Source: Finegoldia magna_J (GTDB lineage Bacteria; Bacillota; Clostridia; Tissierellales; Peptoniphilaceae). Taken from it: a DNA stretch of 64,000 nucleotides. The notes beneath the pieces were generated by a model. That model was not told where the DNA came from. It searched no databases and worked only from the letters and a program-made list of their open reading frames with translations. The position numbers and the translations under genes are program-made. Below, piece after piece: positions 43,354-52,105 of the stretch. Where the stretch lies: the NCBI RefSeq assembly GCF_002243175.1, contig NZ_NDYF01000015.1, positions 1 to 64,000 on the forward strand, given 5' to 3'. Position 1 is the stretch's first letter. Every line of letters begins with the position of its first letter.

Positions 43354-44052
43354 CTAGCCTCTCATTCTATTTAGAACTTCTTTGTAGCCTTCTGTCAAAT
43401 CTCCCAAATCTCTTCTGAAAATATCTTTGTCCAATTTTTGGTTAGTGTCTTTGTCCCACAATCTGCAAGTATCTGGGCTGATTTCGTCAGCTAATAAGAT
43501 TTGTCCGTCATCAGTTTTACCGAATTCGATTTTGAAGTCAACTAATTTTAAGTTGATTTTTAAGAAAAATTCTTTAAGTAATTCGTTGATTTTCAAAGTT
43601 TCTTCTCTTAAATAGTCGTATTCTTCTTTTGTGATAACCCCAAGAGCAATTGCGTGGTCTTCGCACATCAATGGATCTCCCAAATCATCATTCTTATATG
43701 ACAATTCAAAAGTTGGTTGATTCAAAACTCTTCCTTCTTCAACGCCGTATCTTTTTGCAAAAGAACCTGCAGTGATGTTTCTAACGATAACTTCAAGTGG
43801 CATGATAGTAACTTTTTTTACTCTCATATCAGTGTTGTTGATTGTTTCGATGTAGTGAGTTTTGATGCCGTTTTTTTCAAGCATTTCAAAAATCATTGTA
43901 GTGATTGCTAAGTTAAGTTCACCTTTACCAGCAATTGTAGCTTTTTTTTCACCGTTACCAGCTGTTGCATCATCTTTGTATCTGATGATATATTCATCAG
44001 CCTTTTCTGTTAAATAAACTTCCTTTGCCTTACCTTCGTACAATTTTTCCAT
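43354..44052 (-). CDS. purC: SAICAR synthetase
   Basis: 232 residues. KLYEGKAKEVYLTEKADEYIIRYKDDATAGNGEKK, RNITAGSF and LVDFKIEFGK ... LADEISPDTCRLWD give the standard PurC pattern. Adds aspartate to CAIR. First biosynthetic gene of the operon; AGGAGG lies 6 nt before the ATG and a terminator hairpin just 25 nt upstream, so its transcription depends on readthrough. Confidence 0.97.
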   Translation of the reverse strand: MEKLYEGKAKEVYLTEKADEYIIRYKDDATAGNGEKKATIAGKGELNLAITTMIFEMLEKNGIKTHYIETINNTDMRVKKVTIMPLEVIVRNITAGSFAKRYGVEEGRVLNQPTFELSYKNDDLGDPLMCEDHAIALGVITKEEYDYLREETLKINELLKEFFLKINLKLVDFKIEFGKTDDGQILLADEISPDTCRLWDKDTNQKLDKDIFRRDLGDLTEGYKEVLNRMRG

Positions 44053-44059
44053 AATACCC

Positions 44060-44099
44060 TCCTAAAATAAAAAAATAGAGAATTCTAGATAGAATTCTC
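44060..44099 (-). terminator. attenuator-like terminator ahead of purC
   Basis: GAGAATTC (44092-44099) / GAATTCTC (44078-44085), 6-nt loop, followed on the minus strand by TATTTTTTTATTTTAGGAGG, in which the U-tract runs into the purC ribosome-binding site. Too close to purC for another promoter between. The 5' arm begins at the base after the stop codon of the leader ORF. Confidence 0.8.
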
Positions 44100-44252
44100 C
44101 TAAATTTTTTGACAAATATACACTTTTTTATTGGACGCAAAAATAGCTATCAATTTGCCTCTCAATTTATTGATAAGGCTTAAATCGTGATTTGTAAATC
44201 TCAAATCAAAAAGCTTATTTATGAAATTTATTGAAATATCAATAACGCTCAT
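44100..44252 (-). CDS. 50-residue leader peptide of the pur operon (candidate)
   Basis: MSVIDISINFINKLFDLRFT and on to VYICQKI; 50 residues, Ile/Leu/Asn/Lys-rich, no known family. GAGGGGG lies 7 nt before ATG 44252 and an extended -10 promoter (TGATATAAT, 44285-44293) is 32 nt upstream. The UAG (44100-44102) touches the first arm of the purC-proximal terminator, so a ribosome finishing this ORF would cover that arm. Could also be an ordinary small protein gene with its own terminator; the missing room for a second promoter argues for a leader. Confidence 0.6.
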   Translation of the reverse strand: MSVIDISINFINKLFDLRFTNHDLSLINKLRGKLIAIFASNKKVYICQKI

Positions 44253-44284
44253 AATTTTGCCCCCTCTAAAATAATTTACAATAT

Positions 44285-44293
44285 ATTATATCA
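44285..44293 (-). promoter_or_regulatory. extended -10 promoter of the pur operon leader
   Basis: TGATATAAT on the minus strand, upstream of the leader ORF. No good -35. It is the nearest supportable promoter to purC. Confidence 0.6.
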
Positions 44294-44444
44294 CAGCTCC
44301 TTATGTTTTGCATCATAAATCTAACAAAAAATAATCTCACCCAAAGATGAAAATTCGAATAATATTGTTCTGAAATAAAGACTTTATTGCTACTTTCCTT
44401 ATATATTATTAATTTCTAATTTATTAAAAAGCTCTTTTATTTAA
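44294..44444. other. intergenic region between argH and the pur leader
   Basis: About 150 bp, AT-rich, no ORF and no clear terminator for argH, so some argGH readthrough into pur cannot be excluded. No PurR-box (CGAAC half-sites) recognised. Confidence 0.4.
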
Positions 44445-45833
44445 TCACTTTTTTGAATCGTCTAATTTTTCTTTTACTATATTTATCTGTTCTTGTACTC
44501 TTTTTGGTGACGGACCTGAAAAAACATCTCTTTGATTTAATATATAATCTAAATCGATAAAATGAAAATAATCTTCATCAAATTTATTAGAAAACTCCTG
44601 GTATTTTTCCAGTGATATATCGTTTAAACTCAAATCCTCACTAATGGCGTATTTTACTATTTCACCAATAATATAATACGAATCTCTAAATGTCAATCCT
44701 TTCTTTACAAGATAATCAGCCGCATCAGTAGCATTAATATAACCTTTAGATGCCATTTCTCTCATCCTGAATTTATCAACTTGCATAGTTTCTAAAATAT
44801 TAGTGATTATTTCTACTGATATTTCAAAAATTTCCACGCTTTCAAACAGGTATATTTTATCTTCTTGCATGTCTTTATTATATGCCAATGGAATTGCTTT
44901 TAGCATAGTCAATATTCCCATTAAATTAGAATACATTTTTGCTGACTTAGCCCTTAACAATTCTGCCATATCGGGATTCTTTTTCTGTGGCATTATTGAA
45001 GATCCACTAGAATATTTATCGGATATTTTAATATAATTGAATTCTTGTGATGAAAAAATTATAAGTTCCTCCGCTAATCTAGACAAATGCATTGAGAACA
45101 TCGCTAAACAATATATAAAATCTACTACAAAATCTCTATCAGATACAGAATCTATTGAATTCAATGTCACTTTTGAAAACCCAAGTTTTTCTGCAGTACT
45201 AAATCTATCTATATTATAAGTTGTAGTAGCTAAAGCACATGCTCCCAAAGGAGATATGTCTAATCTGTTTGATAAATCTTGTATTCTCTGCAAATCTCTC
45301 ATAAACATTTGTGCATAAGCCATTATATGATGTGCAAATGTAACTGGTTGTGCTATTTGAAGATGCGTATATCCTGGCATCACTGTATTCAAGTTATCTT
45401 GTGAAATTTTCAATATGGTACTTATCAAATTTTTTATATACAAGACAGCTTCTTCAGTTTTATCTTTCGTATACAATTTTAAATCTAATGCAACCTGGTC
45501 ATTTCTTGATCTAGCTGTGTGTAGTTTTTTACCGGAATTTCCAATTCTCTTTGTCAATTCAGATTCTATAAACATATGAATATCTTCAGATTCATAAGAA
45601 ATCTCTAGTTTCCCATTATTCAAATCCTCAAGAATACTTTCTAAACCTGAAACTATCAAATCACAATCTTCAGAAGAAATAATAGAACATTCACAAAGCA
45701 TTTTTGCATGAGCAATGGAGCCTTTTATATCATAAGGATATAATCTATAATCAGTTTTTATTGAACTATTAAATTTATGTGCAATATCAGAAGTTCTTTC
45801 GCTAAATCTAGACTTGTATAAATCCATTACCAC
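44445..45833 (-). CDS. argH: argininosuccinate lyase
   Basis: 462 residues. Signature SGSSIMPQKKNPDMAEL near residue 280 (catalytic Ser loop), HTARSRNDQVALDL and GYTHLQIAQPVTFAHH. Produces arginine and fumarate. GTG 45833 has AAAGGA at good spacing; the alternative ATG 45827 overlaps the argG stop as TAATG. Either way it is coupled to argG. Confidence 0.96.
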   Translation of the reverse strand: MVMDLYKSRFSERTSDIAHKFNSSIKTDYRLYPYDIKGSIAHAKMLCECSIISSEDCDLIVSGLESILEDLNNGKLEISYESEDIHMFIESELTKRIGNSGKKLHTARSRNDQVALDLKLYTKDKTEEAVLYIKNLISTILKISQDNLNTVMPGYTHLQIAQPVTFAHHIMAYAQMFMRDLQRIQDLSNRLDISPLGACALATTTYNIDRFSTAEKLGFSKVTLNSIDSVSDRDFVVDFIYCLAMFSMHLSRLAEELIIFSSQEFNYIKISDKYSSGSSIMPQKKNPDMAELLRAKSAKMYSNLMGILTMLKAIPLAYNKDMQEDKIYLFESVEIFEISVEIITNILETMQVDKFRMREMASKGYINATDAADYLVKKGLTFRDSYYIIGEIVKYAISEDLSLNDISLEKYQEFSNKFDEDYFHFIDLDYILNQRDVFSGPSPKRVQEQINIVKEKLDDSKK

Positions 45834-47047
45834 TTATTTTCCTTTCTTTTCATTGCTTCAATTTTGATAGGCAAAGAAAAAATATTTACAAATCCTTCTG
45901 AATCACTTTGATTGTAGACATGATCTTCTTCAAATGTTGCAAACTCTTGTGAAAATAATGAGAATTTAGAATCCACTCCGTTTGGTATTATATTTCCTTT
46001 ATAAAGTTTTAGTTTGACTACTCCTGAGACTCTTTTTTGAGTATAGTTTACAAATTCTTGAAGTGATTTTCTTAATTGAGAATACCACAATCCTTTATAT
46101 ACTTCCTCTGCATATCTTAAAGATAAAATTTGTTTAAACTTCAAAGTGTCACCATCTAAAGTCAAAGATTCTAAAATATCATGAGCCTTATACAAAATTG
46201 CTCCTGCTGGGTTTTCATAAACTCCTCTAACTTTCATTCCAGTTATACGACTTTCAATTATATCATCTATTCCTATTGCATGTTTTCCGCCAATTTCATT
46301 AAGTTTTTCTATAATTTCATAGGATTTTAACTCTTTTTCATTTATAGAAATTGGAACTCCATCTTTAAATTCAATAGAAATATACTCTGCTTTATCATCG
46401 CTATCTTCGACTTTTTTAATCCACTCTAGAAAATTATCATAATTAGGCGCATTCGAAGGACTTTCTAACTCTAGGCCTTCATGTGATATATGCCATAAAT
46501 TCTTATCCTCAGAATATTGACAACCCGTTTTCTTACTCAAAGGAATATTTCTCTTCATAGCATATTCTTCTTCTTGTTCACGAGATTTTATATCCCAATA
46601 TCTCCACGGAGCAATAATCTTGATATCTGGATCGAAATAACGAATCGATGTTTCAAATCTCACCTGGTCATTTCCTTTACCTGTACATCCGTGAACGATT
46701 GCGTCTGCATTTTCCTCGTGTGCAATCTCAACCATACGTCTTGCAATTATAGGTCTAGCAAAAGCCGTTCCTAACAAATATTGATTTTCGTATTTTGCTC
46801 CAGCTTTTAACGTTTCAAATACAAAATCACTTGCAAATTCTTCTCTCAAATCTTCGACAAAAATTTTCGAAGCACCTGTACTCAAAGCTTTCTGTTCAAT
46901 TCCTTTCAAATCTGAACCTTGTCCTACATCAGCAGCAACAGCTATAACTTCACATCCATAATTTTCTTTCAGCCATGAAATCATAACAGAAGTATCCAAT
47001 CCTCCTGAATAAGCCAAAACAACTTTGTTTAATTTTAAATCTTTCAT
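45827..47047 (-). CDS. argG: argininosuccinate synthase
   Basis: 406 residues. VVLAYSGGLDTSVMISWL (ATP-binding PP-loop), AVAADVGQG, HGCTGKGNDQVRFE and the IDDIIESRITGMKVRGVYE segment are diagnostic. Joins citrulline and aspartate. ATG 47047 preceded by TGGAGGA; the TTG at 47062 overlaps the RBS. Under a T-box leader. Confidence 0.96.
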   Translation of the reverse strand: MKDLKLNKVVLAYSGGLDTSVMISWLKENYGCEVIAVAADVGQGSDLKGIEQKALSTGASKIFVEDLREEFASDFVFETLKAGAKYENQYLLGTAFARPIIARRMVEIAHEENADAIVHGCTGKGNDQVRFETSIRYFDPDIKIIAPWRYWDIKSREQEEEYAMKRNIPLSKKTGCQYSEDKNLWHISHEGLELESPSNAPNYDNFLEWIKKVEDSDDKAEYISIEFKDGVPISINEKELKSYEIIEKLNEIGGKHAIGIDDIIESRITGMKVRGVYENPAGAILYKAHDILESLTLDGDTLKFKQILSLRYAEEVYKGLWYSQLRKSLQEFVNYTQKRVSGVVKLKLYKGNIIPNGVDSKFSLFSQEFATFEEDHVYNQSDSEGFVNIFSLPIKIEAMKRKENKW

Positions 47048-47062
47048 TTTAATTTCCTCCAA

Positions 47063-47305
47063 AATTAAAAAAGTCTCTTTTCTTAGCTAAGAAAAGAGAC
47101 GAAACATCCGCGATACCACTCCAATTGGGTAAAACCCCACTCTATGTTTAACGTAACAACTACGTATATTGCTAATAAATAACTCGCAATATAATCTCGG
47201 TGGCCCTATTGTATACATCTTGATTAAATTTCTGACTCACACTCTACTCAGATCGCTTTAATTCTCACAAGAAACATCCACGTCATCGACTTTAATATAA
47301 GATTT
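47063..47305 (-). promoter_or_regulatory. T-box riboswitch ahead of argGH
   Basis: On the minus strand, the conserved T-box element appears as GGAGTGGTATCGCGG (core 47108-47120). It is followed by a long terminator, GTCTCTTTTCTTAG / CTAAGAAAAGAGAC (47073-47100), with a U-tract. Upstream is a Stem I-like hairpin (GTGG...CCAC base with TCTTG/CAAGA and CTGA/TCAG inner pairs). UGGU fits a tRNA with discriminator A. I could not fix the specifier codon; AGG (Arg) near the Stem I base is one candidate. Uncharged tRNA would favour readthrough into argG. Confidence 0.9.
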
Positions 47306-47311
47306 TTAAAT

Positions 47312-47340
47312 ATTATACTATCATAATTTTCAAAAGTCAA
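47312..47340 (-). promoter_or_regulatory. promoter of the T-box-argGH transcript
   Basis: TTGACT (47335-47340), 17 bp, TATAAT (47312-47317) on the minus strand. Confidence 0.85.
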
Positions 47341-47388
47341 ATTATTTACAAAAATTTTTCATTATTAATATCAATTTAAAATGTACAA

Positions 47389-48195
47389 CTATTTTTCACT
47401 CATTTCACGTGATTTTTCCACACAGGCAAGCTGAGCTTGAATGACAGCATTTCTAAGCCCGTATTTTTCTAAAACTTCCACAGCCTTAATAGTCGTTCCT
47501 GCCGGTGAACACACCATGTCCTTCAATTCTCCTGGATGTTTGTGAGTTTCCATTAACATTTTAGAAGCGCCAAGCACCGATTGTGCGACGAATTTGTATG
47601 CCATATCTCGTTTCATTCCAGTTTGAACAGCCGCATCTGCCATCGACTCCATAAACATAAACACATACGCAGGAGATGAGCCACTAACACCAATCACACA
47701 GTCCATCAAACTTTCGTCTATTACTTCGCTTTTTCCAAATGAATTGAAAATATCTGTCACGATTTTCAAATCATCATCATTTATATTTTCATTCGGACAA
47801 ATCGCAGACATTCCTTCGCCGACAAGACAAGGAGTGTTCGGCATCACACGAAAAATCTTGTGGTCTTTTCCCAGAATTTTTTCAATATTTGAAATAGTAA
47901 CCCCTGCTGCGACAGAAATCACAATAGCTTCCTTATTAATAATAGATTTGATTTCTTCCAAAACTGATAGAATAATGTGTGGCTTCACAGCCAGTATCAC
48001 AACATCAGAATTTTCACAAACCTTTTTGTTGTCTGTAGTTGTGTTCACTCCCAATTGTTCTTTCAAATCGTTTAATTTCTCCTCAGATTTATTTGAAACA
48101 AAAATTTTATTCGCATCTATTAACTTTGATTTTACAACGCCAGAAATCATTGCAGAACCCATATTCCCAGCGCCAATAAAACATAATTTTTCCAT
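47389..48195 (-). CDS. proC: pyrroline-5-carboxylate reductase
   Basis: 268 residues. Rossmann GAGNMGSAMISGVVKS at the N-terminus, VILAVKPHI, FRVMPNTPCLVGEGMSAICPN and DAAVQTGMKRDMAYKF ... HPGELKDMVCSPAGTTI complete the family signature. NAD(P)H-dependent last step of proline synthesis. Stands just upstream of the argG promoter, in the same direction. Confidence 0.97.
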   Translation of the reverse strand: MEKLCFIGAGNMGSAMISGVVKSKLIDANKIFVSNKSEEKLNDLKEQLGVNTTTDNKKVCENSDVVILAVKPHIILSVLEEIKSIINKEAIVISVAAGVTISNIEKILGKDHKIFRVMPNTPCLVGEGMSAICPNENINDDDLKIVTDIFNSFGKSEVIDESLMDCVIGVSGSSPAYVFMFMESMADAAVQTGMKRDMAYKFVAQSVLGASKMLMETHKHPGELKDMVCSPAGTTIKAVEVLEKYGLRNAVIQAQLACVEKSREMSEK

Positions 48196-48241
48196 AAATA
48201 CCTCACATGTCTTTCGTTAACTATATTCTATCAGTTTCAAT

Positions 48242-48267
48242 AAAAAAGAGCTAGAATCGTCCAGCTC
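48242..48267 (-). terminator. terminator after the ferredoxin-like gene
   Basis: GAGCT / AGCTC arms (48263-48267, 48248-48252) and U6 tract on the minus strand. Confidence 0.75.
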
Positions 48268-48277
48268 CAATTAGAAT

Positions 48278-48757
48278 TTATTTTATTTCTCCCAAAACTT
48301 CCTTTGTTTTGTCAGCATCCATGTGATGATAAAACTTACCGTTAATCATAATGTTTGGGCCGTCTTTGCATTTCTTGAAACAGTTTTGCGTTCTAAGTCG
48401 AATTTTTCCATCAGCAGATGTTTCATTAAAATCCATGTACAACTCTTTCTTCACAGTCTTCAGCACTTCCATTGAGCCGTTCTTCGCACATCTCGGTCCC
48501 GAACAGCACACAATCTCGTACTCTACCTTTGATTCTTTGATAGATGGAATGAATTTTATAATCGTCTTGATGTATTTCTCATCAATTTCAAAAGCTTGTG
48601 CGATTTGTTTTTGGTGACTAATCGACACACAACCAAAAAAATCCTGACAATTTCTAATCGAAACCTTCGCTCCTTCTTGGCTGCCCTTGCCAAAACTTTC
48701 CACAGTTTCGTCGAGTTTTTCCTTAAAAATCAGTTCTTCATTTTTTTCTTCACACAT
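48278..48757 (-). CDS. thioredoxin-like [2Fe-2S] ferredoxin-domain protein
   Basis: 159 residues. The pattern EIVCCSGPRCAKNGS ... TQNCFKKCKDGPNIMINGKFYHHM is that of thioredoxin-like [2Fe-2S] proteins (NuoE / Clostridium-type ferredoxin) with four ligand Cys in two pairs. The N-terminal half (ELIFKEKLDETVESFGKGS) is not part of that fold. Likely a small electron carrier; no hydrogenase or NADH dehydrogenase is adjacent. Four nt after the ArAE exporter gene. Confidence 0.82.
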   Translation of the reverse strand: MCEEKNEELIFKEKLDETVESFGKGSQEGAKVSIRNCQDFFGCVSISHQKQIAQAFEIDEKYIKTIIKFIPSIKESKVEYEIVCCSGPRCAKNGSMEVLKTVKKELYMDFNETSADGKIRLRTQNCFKKCKDGPNIMINGKFYHHMDADKTKEVLGEIK

Positions 48758-48761
48758 ACAA

Positions 48762-49745
48762 TCACCTTCTTGTTTTTAGCTTTATTTTATTGTTCGGTTT
48801 ATTCGTAATTTGATTACTAATGTCTATAAATTGATCCAGACTTCTAAACACTTGAAAAATCGCCGAACGAATTGCGAATTCTTCATGAGTATCGGGAAGT
48901 TCCATCATGTGGAAATGATTTTTCAGAAAATCTATTCTGTCTTTCACTTTGAGCATTTCCCCTCCATCTGTCAAATTTTGGGATGCTAGGATTAAAATAT
49001 CTGAAATGTATTTGCCGTCTGAATATTCCGGTGGAATCGTCCTTAAATCATCATGCATTTCCTCCAACAAATCCATCTCCCTTTCTCTCAAACGCAAATC
49101 ATGAAGCAAATCCCTGCTATTTTCAATCAAATTATCATTCTCAATAATTGCAATGTCAATCGCCTTGTCGATATCTGCTTCAAGTTCTGAAATCTTGTCC
49201 TCATACAGCTTCACATCCAAGTTTTGAACAAGAGATTTCCCGAACAAATTCAAAATGAACTTCATATCGTCATCAATACTTTCAATCAGCCTGTTTAATT
49301 TGTCTTGACTAGTAGGAGCGTAGAAATTAGTCAACATCGCAAATCCCGTTCCTATAAACACAAGAGCCATTTCATTCAAAATAATCGCTGAATCGATTTT
49401 CCCGAACGCTAACAAATGAGTCACAATCACACTTGAAGGGCCGAGTCCCAGCTCTATCTTCAATAAAAAAGACACAGGCACAAATAAAAGCAAATACAGT
49501 CCAAAAACCCAAGTTTTGTATCCTAGTTTTTCAAACAAAAACCCACCAATTAAAAGTGCAATCACCGCAGACAAAGTCCTCTTCAGCCCACCTTCAATCG
49601 TAGCTTTTCGAGTATCAAACACATTTAATATCGCTATAATTCCCGCCGCTGCTGCAAATTCAAGAGAAAGTTCCTGCGACACAATTATTGCCAAAAGCGA
49701 AGCCAAAGCAGTTTTGATTGTTCTAGATATTATTGATTTTCTCAT
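48762..49745 (-). CDS. aromatic acid exporter family (ArAE/FUSC-like) membrane protein
   Basis: 327 residues. Four to five membrane segments in the first 145 residues (TALASLLAIIVSQELSL, AAGIIAILNVFDTRKAT, TLSAVIALLIGGFLF), followed by a long cytoplasmic helical domain with heptads. That is the DUF939/ArAE_1 plan seen in YgaE/YqjA-like proteins. Substrate unknown. Operon with the [2Fe-2S] protein. Confidence 0.82.
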   Translation of the reverse strand: MRKSIISRTIKTALASLLAIIVSQELSLEFAAAAGIIAILNVFDTRKATIEGGLKRTLSAVIALLIGGFLFEKLGYKTWVFGLYLLLFVPVSFLLKIELGLGPSSVIVTHLLAFGKIDSAIILNEMALVFIGTGFAMLTNFYAPTSQDKLNRLIESIDDDMKFILNLFGKSLVQNLDVKLYEDKISELEADIDKAIDIAIIENDNLIENSRDLLHDLRLREREMDLLEEMHDDLRTIPPEYSDGKYISDILILASQNLTDGGEMLKVKDRIDFLKNHFHMMELPDTHEEFAIRSAIFQVFRSLDQFIDISNQITNKPNNKIKLKTRR

Positions 49746-49815
49746 AATAAACTCCCGTATACATTTCTTGTATTATTTATACCCAATTTGTAATTGAAAT
49801 GGTAATTTTATGCAC

Positions 49816-49842
49816 AATAAAAGCACCTACATTGTAGATGCT
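49816..49842 (-). terminator. repeated-arm terminator, copy 1
   Basis: AGCATCTAC / GTAGGTGCT arms (49834-49842 with 49822-49830), 3-nt loop, U-rich tail. The same two arms recur at 54583-54604 and 57078-57099. Confidence 0.85.
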
Positions 49843-49851
49843 CTCCAAATT

Positions 49852-50433
49852 TTATTTATCCTTTGATGATTGTTGTCCGTGCGTATTTAGCTTCATTAAA
49901 ACATTTGTATGAGGAAGATATGTAATATCAGCCGATACATTTTCATTGTCGTCCCATTTCTCTTTTTCATTTTCGTACGTTTGCCAATTCAAATCAAATA
50001 TTTTGATTTCGTCATTTTGTGTGTAGCCTGTAAGTTTATAGAATGTTGAAAGTTCTTAATTATTGTCTTCTTCAAAAGTCACATATTTAAGTTTAATATT
50101 AGATGGTGAATTAATGTATGATAAATCCTCAATCGGAGCTTTCATTACAAAAAAAGATCCAATAACGTAACAAATTGCACAAATCCACCAAATAATTGTA
50201 GATTTTCTTTTTTCTTTGATGAAATGACTCATTAATAATACTAAGAAAAATAAAATTACGAAAAAAACGCGAAAAACAATTTCGCAGACAAATTCCATCA
50301 TTCCTTCAACGAAAGAACCTGCGGCATGATTTACCATCAAATACATGCTCGCTATAGTTGCTAATAGCAGCATCGAAAGGACAATATCAAATATAATTTT
50401 TCTTAAAATAGGAATATTTGCTCTATTTTCCAT
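49852..50433 (-). pseudogene. membrane protein gene with an in-frame stop
   Basis: The first 125 codons encode two to three membrane segments (IIFDIVLSMLLLATIASMYLM, IVFRVFFVILFFLVLLMSHF, IIWWICAICYVIGSFFVM) and end at TAA (50056-50058). The same frame then stays open for 67 more codons (ELSTFYKLTGYTQNDEIKIF and on, ending QQSSKDK) with protein-like composition, and a terminator follows that second stop. So a 193-residue protein was probably cut by a nonsense mutation. Family not recognised. Downstream codons lack their own RBS. Confidence 0.7.
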
Positions 50434-50731
50434 TATTTTCTCCGTTTTTCGAACAGTTTTTCCCCGAAATGTATATTGCTCAAATCAAACTATTCTTTAT
50501 TTTACAAACGAAAATATTACTGTTGATATTTTCATAATCATATTCTACTTCTCTATTATCTTTTTCATGTAAATATCATATTATTGTTTTGTAAATTTCA
50601 TATTTAATTTCTGATAAAATATTATAAATCAACATCGATAAAACTCGAAGCCAACGTCATAATCATAAGGAAAATCGCTAAAAACATATCAGATTGAAAC
50701 TATTAATCCAGTTCATTATTTCCTCCGCTGA
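50434..50731. other. AT-rich intergenic region, nothing recognised
   Basis: About 300 bp. No ORF above background, no clear promoter or hairpin. Confidence 0.4.
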
Positions 50732-51040
50732 TTATTTCAGTCTGCTACCTACGAAACAACCAATCAACGAAATCGCGCCGTAAATAAATATATAAATCGT
50801 GGCACTTTCATTCATATTAATAAATACGTAAGGCACGAAAATCACCATAACTAAAAGAGGGTAAAGAAGATCTAAAGAATTCTTTCTGCCACATAATATT
50901 GCATTCACAAAAGTTATAACAGGAATTGCAAATAATAAAATAAACATTGCACTACCAGTATCTTTCATTAACAATGTCAATAAGTAAAAACAGATTACAT
51001 TGACCATTAAATATGGTAAAAGTTTTTTAATTCTATTCAT
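50732..51040 (-). CDS. small membrane protein, function unknown
   Basis: 102 residues, four short hydrophobic segments (about 8-24, 30-48, 57-74, 80-98) with GRKNS in the middle loop. No family recognised. Same direction as mgtC upstream (55-nt gap), possibly cotranscribed. Start ATG 51040 has weak RBS, so the start is uncertain. Confidence 0.55.
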   Translation of the reverse strand: MNRIKKLLPYLMVNVICFYLLTLLMKDTGSAMFILLFAIPVITFVNAILCGRKNSLDLLYPLLVMVIFVPYVFINMNESATIYIFIYGAISLIGCFVGSRLK

Positions 51041-51095
51041 AAAATCTAATCCTCTTTATCACTCAATTTTACAGATTTTAAATGTAAATCTGATT

Positions 51096-51716
51096 TTAAT
51101 TTCTTGAAAAATCTACCAATATCATAATTCTTATGAAAGATAACGTCGATTCAATCATTGATCTATCATCCATATCCTCATCAATTATATCTATTTTTCT
51201 AACTTCGACACCTTCTTCTTGTGTAAATTCATAAAAACTTTGTTGATTGAAATTACTAGTATCGAAAACCATAATATACGATTTTGTAGTTTTCTTATTA
51301 ATCAAATCGCTAATTCCTTTAAGTGAAATCAAAGTTACAATGCAAATAACAGTTGCAATAATTGCTCCCTCGTAATATCCAATTCCTACAGCAAGACCAA
51401 TCGCTGCCGATAACCACAAAGTCGCAGCCGTAGTAAGACCTGAAACACCATTCTTTTTTTGAAGAATAGTACCAGCACCCAAAAACCCAATTCCACTCAC
51501 AACTTGACCAGCAATCCTTGCAGCATCCCTTGCCCTGTCACTAGAAATATCACCTATCGCATCAATTCCAATCAGCATAATCAAACCCGCTCCAACACTG
51601 ACAATAATGTGAGTACGAAAACCCGCTGCACGGTTTTTAATTTCTCTTTCCACACCGATAATAGCGCCTAGTACAGCAGCTAAAATCAGCTTAAATGCTA
51701 CTAAAATAATATCCAT
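51096..51716 (-). CDS. MgtC/SapB family membrane protein
   Basis: 206 residues. LGAIIGVEREIKNRAAGFRTHIIVSVGAGLIMLIG, ARIAGQVVSGIGFLGAGTILQ and GLTTAATLWLSAAIGLAVGIGYY are the MgtC signature stretches (about 15-120), followed by a small cytoplasmic ACT-like domain. MgtC proteins influence Mg2+/ATP homeostasis and survival inside hosts. AGGAGGA 5 nt before the ATG. Confidence 0.94.
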   Translation of the reverse strand: MDIILVAFKLILAAVLGAIIGVEREIKNRAAGFRTHIIVSVGAGLIMLIGIDAIGDISSDRARDAARIAGQVVSGIGFLGAGTILQKKNGVSGLTTAATLWLSAAIGLAVGIGYYEGAIIATVICIVTLISLKGISDLINKKTTKSYIMVFDTSNFNQQSFYEFTQEEGVEVRKIDIIDEDMDDRSMIESTLSFIRIMILVDFSRN

Positions 51717-51833
51717 AAATTCCTCCTAATATATTTATACCCAATAATTATTGTGAATAAGTCATTTTACGGATACTAAGAATAAAAAAGACGATAGATA
51801 TTTCTACCGCCCAGTACACTCTATATAAAATTT

Positions 51834-52026
51834 TTATCGTAAAATTTTCTCTATCTTCTTACCCTTAGCTAGTTCATTCACCATCTTATCCAAGTATCTA
51901 ATCTCTTGCATCAAGGCCTCTTCGATATTTTCAACGCAGATTGTCTTCACAAATATTTGCGTTTACTATTTTTACTATTTCTTCACCAATTTCTTTAATC
52001 AAATCTACTACCAGAACATTTCCCAT
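51834..52026 (-). pseudogene. short frameshifted gene remnant
   Basis: From ATG 52026 the frame reads MGNVLVVDLIKEIGEEIVKI and stops at NLR; one frame over, VENIEEALMQEIRYLDKMVN continues to EKILR and a stop at 51834. Both halves are helical and charged, as from one protein with a frameshift near 51925. Not recognised. Confidence 0.4.
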
Positions 52027-52105
52027 TGTAAAATATCTATTTGCGCCAATTACATTCCTTAATTATATTCGAGTGATTCACTTTCGATTTTTACACCTCA
52101 TAGGA

